A DNA stretch of 64,000 nt from Hybos culiciformis (lineage: Eukaryota; Arthropoda; Insecta; Diptera; Hybotidae): the NCBI GenBank assembly GCA_964007475.1, contig OZ023274.1:55885851-55949850 (forward strand), in the 5' to 3' direction. Below the pieces are notes generated by a model, which searched no databases, was not told where the DNA came from, and saw nothing but the letters and a program-made list of their open reading frames with translations. Positions 30,754-39,337 of the stretch are shown one piece after another (position 1 is the stretch's first letter; every line of letters starts with the position of its first letter). Made by a program: the position numbers and the translations under genes.

Positions 30754-32448
30754 CTGCTAATCATGCTAAAAAGGGGTAATACTTTGTTATTCTTTAACCT
30801 CATCACCCCCGCATAATATAAAACACGTTTTTTAGTACACTTTGGCGATCTAACAATACCACCGGTTGCATCGAAATATAAAGTTTTTTCTAAACTAAAC
30901 TCGAAATTTTTTTAATATTGGTTTCTTCATATATGTAGCTGCATACGGTTCAATAACTTTTTTCAAATAATTACAATATTTCGCTTTTTCGAAAAGATCC
31001 AAAAAGTCATCAGAAGCACAATCAAGTTCTGCTTTTCTTTCCTGATTTACTTTTCGGATTACAAATTTACTTTTTATTCCTTGGAGATTTCCTTGTGCAA
31101 CAATGGAACTTGCAGCTCGATTTGCTTGCTCTTCCAAGTAATTATACGAGTTGTAACTGCGCAGGTCATATTTCATTAGAAGCCTTTCAATGCCTCTGAC
31201 CTGTGGAGTGAGTCTAAAAACGCGTTTTTCCGATTCTTTTATATTTATTCCATGAGTTGGATCTTTTGAAGATCTTAATATTTCTACTTTTTTGGAATTA
31301 ATTAATGTAAAAAACTTATATTTTGTACAATTATAATGAGACCAGTAAGCATATGAAATGTAACCAATTTTAGTTGTATAGAGAGTTTTAAAATTTAAAA
31401 TACACACATTGTTAAATTTTCTAAAATTTTTTTTTAAAATAAGAATTATTTTTTCAGAGATTGTTAAATCAATATTTGTGTCTGAAATTAATTCAAATTC
31501 AAGATCCTGGATAGGAAATTCGCCTATTTTATGATACGAATCTTTGAAACAAAGAGCTGGTCTTACAGTAAGTGCATCTTCATATTTTATCTCTATATTT
31601 GGACTTTCACTTTCACTATAATTAATTTTTAATGAAAGATATTTTTCTATTTTGTTTATTTTAGACTCAGAACACTTAATGGAATCTAAGCTAAAATTAT
31701 TATAGTGATTTTCACAAAGAATATCTTGACTTTTAACGTATTTTTCAGTTTCAGTGAAGCTTTTAATTGAAGACTTCTCATTTTTGAAAGCAAAACTTTC
31801 TATTCTACTAACTACAGAATCTAAATGATTATATCAAATTCAGATTCATTATCAGATATTTCATTGTTTTCTAAATAATTTTCAAAATCATTACATTTTT
31901 CAATTTCAGAGAAGCTTTTAATTGAAGACTTCTCATTTTTGAAATTAAAGCTTTCTATGCTACTAACTACAGAATCTAAATGATTAATATCAAATTCAGA
32001 TTCAGTATCAGATATTTCATTGTTTTCTAAATAATTTTCAAAATCATTACATTTTTCAATTTCAGAGAAGCTTTTAATTGAAGACTTCTCATTATTGAAA
32101 TTAAAGCTTTCTATGCTACTAACTACAGAATCTAAATGATTATTATCAAAGTTAGATTCATTAGAATTTTTATCTCCTTTCTTTATTTCAGAGAAGCTTT
32201 CAACTACAGTCTTCTCAGTAGGAATGATTTCTATTCTACTTACTACAGAATCTAAATGATTATTATCAAAGTTAGATTCATTAGAATTTTTCTCTCCTTT
32301 TTTTATTTCAGAGAAGCTTTCAACTACAGTCTTCTCAGTTTTAGGAGGAATGATTTCTATTTTACTTACTACAGAGCCTAAATGATTATTATCAAAGTTA
32401 GGCTTATTTTTAATTGAATCACTTTCTAAATTATTCTTACCTCGTTTT
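30754..32448 (-). pseudogene. Mutator-like transposase, N-terminal half with acidic repeats
   Basis: After the Copia insertion the frame continues with Ser/Glu/Asn-rich repeats, then a DNA-binding-like region (TLINSKKVEILRSSKDPTHG, EQANRAASSIVAQGN) and ends IEPYAATYMKKPILKKFRV at a stop, 30895. One base earlier or later in an A7 run the frame reads SLEKTLYFDATGGIVRSPK, which carries the first catalytic Asp of the MULE D-D-E set, then VLYYAGVMRL up to the LTR insertion at 30758. A second one-base deletion, at about 31835, breaks one of the repeats. Without these two indels the protein would be continuous from 35540 to here and on to 3733. Both lie in simple sequence, so sequencing error is possible. 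Confidence 0.65.
31756..32404 (-). repeat. Five imperfect coding repeats of ~94-157 bp
   Basis: Copies begin near 31756, 31909, 32068, 32190 and 32311. On the minus strand each encodes a module with HLDSVVSxIE, EKSSIKSFSEI or EKTVVESFSEI and an Asn/Glu-rich linker. Longer copies add CNDFENYLENNEISD. The repeats are acidic and probably disordered. Confidence 0.85.
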
Positions 32449-32668
32449 TGTTAGAATATGTCAACACATTCTCACTATTTAATGGTATGGCAATGTTATA
32501 TATGCCATTTATATTTAAGTAATTCTGGCAACATTTTTTTCTTTACTTATTATGTCAGACGTTATAATTTAATCACATGGAATACAGAAGAATAAAAACT
32601 AATATTAAATCCGAAAACAACATTCTTATTATTTAATTACTTTTGCAGCAAATAAGATTATCTCAACA
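32449..32668 (+). repeat. 5' LTR of the Copia element
   Basis: It is 220 bp, starts TGTTAGAATATG, ends CTCAACA, and is nearly identical to 35104-35323. Confidence 0.92.
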
Positions 32669-32683
32669 GGTTATGGGCCCAGC
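32669..32683 (+). other. Primer-binding site (initiator tRNA-Met half-molecule)
   Basis: GGTTATGGGCCCAGC follows the LTR directly. It is complementary to the anticodon arm of initiator tRNA-Met, which Copia elements use as a cleaved half-tRNA primer. Confidence 0.85.
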
Positions 32684-32747
32684 TATCAAATAATTGTAGA
32701 ATTTTTAAGAAAAAAGAATTGATTAGTTTGAATACAACAAGATTGCA

Positions 32748-33728
32748 ATGATGGATGCCAAATTTAGTATGCCGAGATTGAGCAGTGATAATTATTTCCA
32801 TTGGAAATATAAAATGGAAATGTTCCTTCGTAGAGAGAAAGCTTGGACATCGATTAGTGAGGACAAACCTGATCCGGTTACAGTGGTTTGGACTGAGTCT
32901 AATGATAAAGCTTTGACGGCAATTGCATTATGTATTGATGACGATCAAATTCAGCACATTCGGAATTGTGTAACAGCAAAAGAGCAATGGGAAAATTTAA
33001 AGGAGGTACATGAAAAAGATACCACAGGTAATCGTGTTCACTTATTAAAGTTAATAATGCGAGAACGGTTACATGAAGGTGGCGATGCTGAGGCGCATGT
33101 AAACAAGATGAATGAATTGTTTCAGAAATTAATGGCCCTTGGCACTGATTTGAAGCCCGAATTTTTCATGTGTGGTACTTTGTTGGCTACTCTCCCTTCC
33201 AGCTATGATGCGTTGGTGACGGCTCTTGAAAGTAAAGATGAGGCGCAGTTGACTTCAACTTATGTTCGCTCGAAAATTATCTCAGAATATAAACGGCGCA
33301 AAGAACGCGACTCAACAGTAGCAGATGAATCAGCTGAGGCGCTTAGAGTGCAAACAAAATTTAATAAAGGTAAATTTAATAAATCAAATTTTATTTGTTA
33401 TTATTGTAGAAAAGAGGGCCATATTCGAAGAAATTGTGATTTATTGAAAGAGGATAAGAAAAAGGAAACACAAGAGGCAAATAATATTGAGAATATTGAA
33501 AATTCTGATTCTAGAGAAAAGGAAGCTGCTTTGTTTGCTGTTGGTCGGTTGGGTGGTTGGATTGTAGACTCGGGAGCTACTTGCCACATTACGAGCCGGA
33601 GAGATCTATTTATTGATTTTGATAAAAATCACAAAGAAAAAGTTTCTGTAGCGAATGGACAAGAAGTGATGGCAGTGGGAAAAGGAACTGTTGAAATGCA
33701 TACGATTAATGAACAAATTGAAAAATGA
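32748..33728 (+). CDS. Copia Gag and protease start
   Basis: The ATG at 32748 opens a 326-residue frame: MMDAKFSMPRLSSDNYFHWK, then a UBN2/DUF4219-like Gag body (IRNCVTAKEQWENLKEVHEK), a single CCHC zinc knuckle CYYCRKEGHIRRNC near residue 222, and the protease motif WIVDSGATCHIT near 275. After KGTVEMHTI it ends at TGA 33726-33728. In a complete Copia element the frame would go on into a GAG-pre-integrase domain and integrase. Here it runs out at the internal deletion. Confidence 0.88.
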   Translation: MMDAKFSMPRLSSDNYFHWKYKMEMFLRREKAWTSISEDKPDPVTVVWTESNDKALTAIALCIDDDQIQHIRNCVTAKEQWENLKEVHEKDTTGNRVHLLKLIMRERLHEGGDAEAHVNKMNELFQKLMALGTDLKPEFFMCGTLLATLPSSYDALVTALESKDEAQLTSTYVRSKIISEYKRRKERDSTVADESAEALRVQTKFNKGKFNKSNFICYYCRKEGHIRRNCDLLKEDKKKETQEANNIENIENSDSREKEAALFAVGRLGGWIVDSGATCHITSRRDLFIDFDKNHKEKVSVANGQEVMAVGKGTVEMHTINEQIEK

Positions 33729-35109
33729 TTCAACAGATCAAGTTAAGTATAAAGCTAGACTGGTGGCTCAGGGTTATAGTCAAAAGTACGGCGAAGATTA
33801 TGATCATGTTTTTGCACCTGTAGCGAAACAAACAACATTTCGTGTTTTGTTGACTGTTGCTGCAACAAGAGGTTTGAAAGTTTTCCATCTAGACGCCAAA
33901 ACAGCATTTCTAAATGGAAATATAGACAAAGTAATTTATATGAATCAACCTCCAGGATTCATTGTTAACGGTAAAGAAAATTACGTTTGCCTATTGAAGA
34001 AAAGTATTTACGGGTTAAAACAATCGGCCAGAGTATGGAACGATGCATTGCACGACACATTAATTGAGGCGAAATGTAATCAAAGCTCGAACGATAAATG
34101 TTTATATTTTATGACGAATGAATTCGGAACTGTTTATATTTTAATTTATGTAGATGACATTTTGATCGTAACTAATTCAAGTCAATTGCTTCAGTATTGT
34201 GAAATGAAAATTCAAAGTCGATTCAAAATAGAAAATCTTGGTGAAATTAAAAATTATCTTGGAATAAAGGTAAAATATGCAAATGATGGTCACTTTAAAA
34301 TAAATCAAACAGACTATATAATGAAAATTATTAAAGAAATGGGACTTGAAGATTCAAAGACATCAAATGTGCCAATCAGTACTGGATATGGTAAGTCTGA
34401 AAGTGATTTATTGACTAACAATATAAAGTATAGAAAATTTATTGGGTGTTTATTATATGTTTCTGTGAACACACGTCCTGATATTTCAGCAAGTGTTTCC
34501 ATATTGGCTCAAAAGATTTCTGATCCAACAGTTGAAGACTGGAATGAAGTTAAAAGAGTTGCAAAATATCTAAAGGCAACGGCTTCGTATGATCTTCAAT
34601 TGGGTTATGCAAACGATCAAGATCAATTGCTTGCCTATGCAGATGCAGATTGGGCAGGAGATGCTATAACTAGAAAATCAAATACCGGGTACGTTATTAA
34701 ATTTGGAAAAGGTGCTGTAAGCTGGACATGTAAACGACAAACGTGTGTAGCATTATCATCAACAGAAGCTGAATTTATATCGCTTTCAGAAACCTGTAAA
34801 GAAGTGTTATGGTTACGGCGACTGATTGCAGATTTTAATATTGAAATAAGCAAACCAACTATAATAAATGAAGACAATCAAAGTGTATTAAAATTGATTG
34901 AAGAGGAAAAATTAAGTAACCGGTCCAAGCATATTGATACGAAGGAACATTTTGTAAGAGATTATGTCAGCAAAGGAGAAGTCGTATGTCGTTATTGTCC
35001 AAGTGATCAAATGTTGGCAGACTTATTAACGAAGCCTTTATCAAAGGATAAGATCGCATATTTACGTAATGAAGTTGGTGTAAATTGTTCGAATGAGGAG
35101 GAGTGTTAG
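33691..35109 (+). CDS. Copia reverse transcriptase and RNase H
   Basis: The coherent part begins at about 33727 (KYKARLVAQGYSQKYGEDYD). The domain continues KVFHLDAKTAFLNGNI, MNQPPGF, SIYGLKQSARVW, then the YVDD active site near residue 155. RNase H shows ADADWAGD, RKSNTGYV, SSTEAEFISLSE and KHIDTKEHFVRD, all canonical for Copia. The frame overlaps the Gag frame by 38 bp at the deletion point and stops at TAG 35107-35109, inside the LTR start. It has no start of its own in Copia biology, and the first Met (33691) belongs to the other side of the deletion. Confidence 0.88.
   Translation: MKCIRLMNKLKNDSTDQVKYKARLVAQGYSQKYGEDYDHVFAPVAKQTTFRVLLTVAATRGLKVFHLDAKTAFLNGNIDKVIYMNQPPGFIVNGKENYVCLLKKSIYGLKQSARVWNDALHDTLIEAKCNQSSNDKCLYFMTNEFGTVYILIYVDDILIVTNSSQLLQYCEMKIQSRFKIENLGEIKNYLGIKVKYANDGHFKINQTDYIMKIIKEMGLEDSKTSNVPISTGYGKSESDLLTNNIKYRKFIGCLLYVSVNTRPDISASVSILAQKISDPTVEDWNEVKRVAKYLKATASYDLQLGYANDQDQLLAYADADWAGDAITRKSNTGYVIKFGKGAVSWTCKRQTCVALSSTEAEFISLSETCKEVLWLRRLIADFNIEISKPTIINEDNQSVLKLIEEEKLSNRSKHIDTKEHFVRDYVSKGEVVCRYCPSDQMLADLLTKPLSKDKIAYLRNEVGVNCSNEEEC
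35091..35103 (+). other. Copia polypurine tract
   Basis: GAATGAGGAGGAG lies directly before the 3' LTR start TGTTAG. Confidence 0.75.
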
Positions 35110-35323
35110 AATATGTCAACACATTCTCACTATTTAATGGTATGGCAATGTTATATATGCCATTTATATTTAAGTAATTCTGGCAACATTTTTTTCCTTA
35201 CTTATTATGTCAGACGTTATAATTTAATCACATGGAATACAGAAGAATAAAAACTAATATTAAATCCGAAAACAACATTCTTATTATTTAATTACTTTTG
35301 CAGCAAATAAGATTATCTCAACA
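35104..35323 (+). repeat. 3' LTR of the Copia element
   Basis: This 220-bp LTR is followed by the target duplication gtttt at 35324-35328. Confidence 0.92.
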
Positions 35324-35540
35324 GTTTTAAACGTTGGAAGAGTTCGTAAAATTTTCGCCTATTTTTAGGTGAATTCTTCATTTTGAATAATTTTGATATA
35401 CGGTCATATGATTCATTATTTTTTCTTTGGAAATCATTTTTCGTTAAACTTAAAAAATCTACAGCCATCACAAAACCTTCCATACCAATTTGTTTTGGCT
35501 TGTAATCATATTTAAAAGTATTTTGAAAATATTTTTCCAT
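35324..35540 (-). pseudogene. N-terminus of the Mutator-like transposase/ULP1 protein
   Basis: The ATG at 35540 starts MEKYFQNTFKYDYKPKQIGM and reads EGFVMAVDFLSLTKNDFQRK, ending in a basic segment (KNSPKNRRKFYELFQRLK). Removing the Copia element and one gtttt copy joins it in frame to the repeat region at 32443 (RLKRGKNNLESDS). An alternative is that a splice donor GAG|GTAAGA, visible across that junction, ended an exon here; the in-frame continuation favours plain coding. No known domain is recognised. Confidence 0.5.
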
Positions 35541-35612
35541 TTTTAAATATCTGAAATATGAAAAACAATTTTATAAAGACAAGAAATTAAAAATAAAAAA
35601 ACATATCTAATA

Positions 35613-36087
35613 CCGTATCTGCACTTGTCTGCAAAGGTCAGTTCGTAAGGTCGCCTTAACGAAACCCGTACACACTTGTATTTTTTTTTACAGCATTTTA
35701 TTCAATTTTTTTTTGCTGGAATCATTTTTTATTTTTTTACTTTTAAATTTTATTATTTAAAAATTTTCAATTTCCAAATTATTCAAATTTTATTATTTAA
35801 AAATTTTGAATTTCTGTTTGTTGTTTACTTGTTTATTTTTAAATTTGTATTGCCAACCTTTTGAAAATAGAAAAAAGCAAGGAAAAAGCAGAAAAGTTGG
35901 CAACTATAATGTCTGCAAACTGACCTTTTTTGTCTGCAAACTAACTTTTTTTGTCTGCAAACTGGCCTTTTACGCAAAGGTTAATTATTTTTTTTCCTTT
36001 TTTTTGTATGAGAAAGGCCTGTTCACAGGTCAGTTTACAGGTCAGTTCCACTCAAAGGTCAGTTTTAAGGTCCTAGTGCAGATACGG
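35613..36087. mobile_element. 475-bp TIR element (MITE) with TA duplication
   Basis: Perfect inverted ends CCGTATCTGCACT (35613-35625) and AGTGCAGATACGG (36075-36087) are flanked by TA on each side. The inner sequence repeats AAGGTCAGTT and GTCTGCAAACTGACC several times. There is no transposase frame. It lies 72 bp upstream of the Mutator/ULP1 start codon. The TA target suggests the Tc1/mariner-like superfamily, but the TIR matches nothing I know. Confidence 0.75.
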
Positions 36088-36088
36088 T

Positions 36089-37678
36089 ATAACTACACAT
36101 ATAAAATTGCAAGTATGTAAATTTTTTTAAATGCAACTACCATTGTAAAGAGCTTTTTATGTAAGAATTTTCAGTATGAAGCATGTGAGACATCCCCCCC
36201 TCCTTCTTCTATCACATCCAACCACTAATCCACAAAAACCACGTAAATTATTAACCAAATTCCACACTCATATCTGCGACAATAATAAATAAGAAATTGT
36301 TTATTGAATAGGACGAAACAAGGTTTGCGCCGGACAGGAAAAATATTTTCTTAGTTAAGATGTGAAATTCAAAAATATTTTTTTCTTTTCTATTGTTCCA
36401 TTTTTTTTATTTTATTTTACAGGAAATAAGCGGCCGTGAAAAATGCGACAAAAATTGTACGAAAAACACCTCTACCAGAAAATCACAAAATTATATTTGA
36501 ATTTTATTTCTGTGCAGAAACTACAATTTATCAAAAAAATTAAAAAATTCTTAGAAATAAACGAAATTAATTAAAAATTGTTTGAAAAATTAAACCAATT
36601 CAAAATTCCACGTCACCAGCCCTGGAGAGTGATATTTTAGCTTTATTTCTGCGTTTGATTTTTTTTAATATCTGTTTCCTTTACTTCACAATCTCAGCAA
36701 ATATGTTCAAATTTTTCGAAGGCCAATTTGAGCCAAAAAACTCGGGCTCACTCACCCTGGAGCCCGTTATATTCTCTCTAACGTTTAAGGTCATAAAAAC
36801 ATGAAAGCGACTTAATACCAGTTACCAATATTTTTAAATCAATTCAAACACAAACCCTTAAATATCTCAATACAAGAACAAATGGGCTTAAACCACTTTC
36901 AAAATAAACGGCTCATAACAAAAATCACTTCAGTCGAAATTGTATTAACCCTACATCAAAACAAAACCACAACCCATTTTTTACAGTGAGGGCTCTTAAA
37001 ATGTCGTTTAGATTTAGTAGCAGTTTATAATGATTTAAACAAAGTATCTGGGAGAAAGCTCAGAAGTCAAATTTTTTTTTTTTGCCGTTTTCGCGGATTT
37101 TAGTTTTTTTGCGGATTTTGCCGCGATTTTATCAGGTTTGTAACGATCAGATATTCGCGGATTTTGTTGTGATTTTCGCGAGTCAGTAACGATCAGATTT
37201 GAAGGGGGTTAATTTTATTTTTCATTTATAATTTTCGCGGTTTTCCGAATTATCCCAAGCCTACCTAGATCAATTTTTCGCCTCTCAAGCCCCTGTATTA
37301 TAAATTTCATCGAAATCTATTGAGATGTTTCCCGGACGAGTTTATATACATTAAAAACTGGCATTGGAAAAATCTCAATAAAATATTGACATACTTACTT
37401 TTATTAATTACTGTGACTTTTTTTTTCAAATTTTTATTTAAAAAACTTTTTTACAAATTTTTTTACAAATTTTTTTACAATTTTTTGGTTTTTTTTTTTT
37501 TTTGAAATAAGTTTTCTAACCTTAAAGCAAAGTTTGGGTAACAATTTATTTTCACCACACCCCTTTTTCTTAAATTTCCCTAAATTGCCATATTTTTTAC
37601 TAATAAAATTATTACTTAGGGGAAGGAGTGAAGACAACTTAAAACTCAAAATTACCTAAAGGGTTTTTATTACTTTTT
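36089..37678. other. AT-rich interval without recognisable genes
   Basis: No significant frame on either strand. At 37080-37205 TTTTCGCGGATTTT-type words and GTAACGATCAGAT occur twice each, perhaps an old transposon end. The rest is featureless. Confidence 0.5.
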
Positions 37679-37689
37679 AAACTATTTAT

Positions 37690-37715
37690 AACTATAACCT
37701 GGAACTATAACCTGG
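37690..37715. repeat. 13-bp tandem duplication at the 5' end of the non-LTR element
   Basis: AACTATAACCTGG occurs twice in tandem right after the target duplication. Such 5' duplications may come from template jumps at the end of target-primed reverse transcription. Confidence 0.85.
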
Positions 37716-38152
37716 AAAGCAAAAACGTACTGTCACCTCCACGCGGTGCTTTCTGGTAGCTAGGAGAGGTGCCGGGACGAGCATGTGGTGGAGGGGTGGG
37801 CTTCGACAAGTCTAGGCTGGTCAAACCCAACCTTGCCTAGCATTCTGTTCAGCAACCTCAAATAGACTAACGACAGACGTCAGTCCACCTCCTCATAACC
37901 TGTCCGAGCCTATTCACGTAATTCTCCTTCTTCCTATAATTACTAACATGTCAAAATACCGTACTAACAAGCCAAACCTAATGTCAAGGTGGTGTGAGCA
38001 CCGTGCCGAAGTCTGCAAGGCTGGGGGTTAAACCAGTCTCTAACGAGCTCCCTCCGATGCCCAGGCAAGGTCGGTTGTATAAGTGCCTTATCCTGTTATG
38101 TCGGCTCTGACAGGATGGACCTTTTTTTCCGGACATTCTCGTGGGACCAACA

Positions 38153-39337
38153 ATGAACACAACAAATACAAAGACAAAACAAACAACAAACAACAACGAC
38201 AAACCAGTTCATTCTTCTTCGGAAGATGAACTACTGGCCTCCAGTCAGGAGACAGTGAAAGAAGGGAGTACTAAGCACAGTACTCCCTCAAAAAACAAAC
38301 CTGTCGAAGTGAGGAGTACTAAGTACAGTACTCAAGCTGAGACAGGGAAAAAAACGGATAAAAAAACAACAGGTCAGACAAGCAGGAGCTCTGGTGTTAA
38401 CCTAAAAAGAGGTTATCAGAAGGCTCTGTTTATTCTTGGCAAGATTGCCAAGAATGAGGCCGAAGGCAAAACACATGAGAGAGACCAAGAGGACAAGAAA
38501 AGGTACTCTGAGATGGTGCGTCTTTTCGAAGAAGGGCAGAAATGCTCGAAAAGAGAGCGGTCTCAGGGGGAGTCCTCTATGGAGAGAAAGCCAAAAGTCG
38601 CGAAGACAGAGGCAAAACAACCGGCTAAAGCTCCAAAGTCCAAGCCTATGAACGAGGTTGTCAAGGAACACCTTAGGCTTGCTTTGGTGGACGAGCTGGC
38701 AGAGAATCGGCGAGTTAGCGCTGAGCTCTGGAGGAAATTAGAAGTGAAGCTGTCAGAGATGGTGATGGACTATTTGATTGAAAACCAGAGCGGACCCCTG
38801 CCTTGTTTTGATTCTTCGGAGGTTGTAAGAGGCTTCCGGGTAATCAAGTGCGAAGACCTGTATTCGAAGGATTTCCTTAGCGCATGTGTTGCTAAGATTA
38901 GCAGCGACTGGGATGGATAAAAAATTGGTCTCATTCCCGCTAGGGAGATTCCTCGAAGACCTAAGGCGCGCATTTGGGTACCGAGGATGAACATTGACGG
39001 GGTCAAGTTATTAACTTGTTTGCGGTTGCACAATCCTGCAGTTCCAATGAAGAACTGGGCTGTCATTCGGCAAGAGGATGTCAACGATGATAAAAACAAA
39101 AACAGCATGTCGTTCATGCTTCTCATCAATGAGGAAAGTCTAAAGCCTCCTGAGAAGCAGGACTTCAAGCTGCGATTGGGCATAAGACATGCAAGACTGA
39201 AGGTCTTCCAGGAAGGTAGCCCTGAGGTCGATGAATTGGATGCGGCAAGCGACCTGATTGAGGAGATGAGCCTTACCGGCGATGACGCTCCCAACAGGGA
39301 TGAAACAACGACTAGCAATGAAGGCTGTGCAGATTAA
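38153..39337 (+). pseudogene. Non-LTR ORF1 with one nonsense codon (DUF4780)
   Basis: The first ATG is 38153; a GTG at 38141 is in the same frame. The N-terminal half is Ser/Thr/Lys-rich and basic. The C-terminal half matches the DUF4780 pattern: VVRGFRVIKCEDLYSKDFLS, AKISSDWDG, then EIPRRPKARIWVPRM, LRLHNPAVPMKNWAVI and FKLRLGIRHARLKVF. A single TAA (38918-38920) cuts the domain after DWDG, and the frame is otherwise open to 39335-39337. ORF1 of this type binds the element RNA and forms the RNP. One nonsense codon in an otherwise clean element means it was recently active. Confidence 0.78.

Larger units (their letters stand above)
32449..35323 (+). mobile_element. Internally deleted Copia retrotransposon
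   Basis: Two 220-bp LTRs (32449-32668 and 35104-35323), TGTTAG...CAACA, differ by one base that I can see. They are flanked by the 5-bp duplication gtttt (32444-32448 and 35324-35328). A primer site and a polypurine tract are in place. At 2875 bp it is about half the usual 5 kb. Gag, protease and RT/RNase H remain, while the integrase region is gone. It is inserted in the N-terminal coding part of the Mutator/ULP1 gene, opposite in strand. Confidence 0.92.

Noticed and set aside
38402..38671. Minus-strand frames across the non-LTR ORF1 and ORF2 (38402, 38770, 39140, 40295, 41765)
   Set aside because: Shadows of ORF1/ORF2 codons; the plus-strand frames carry the conserved motifs.
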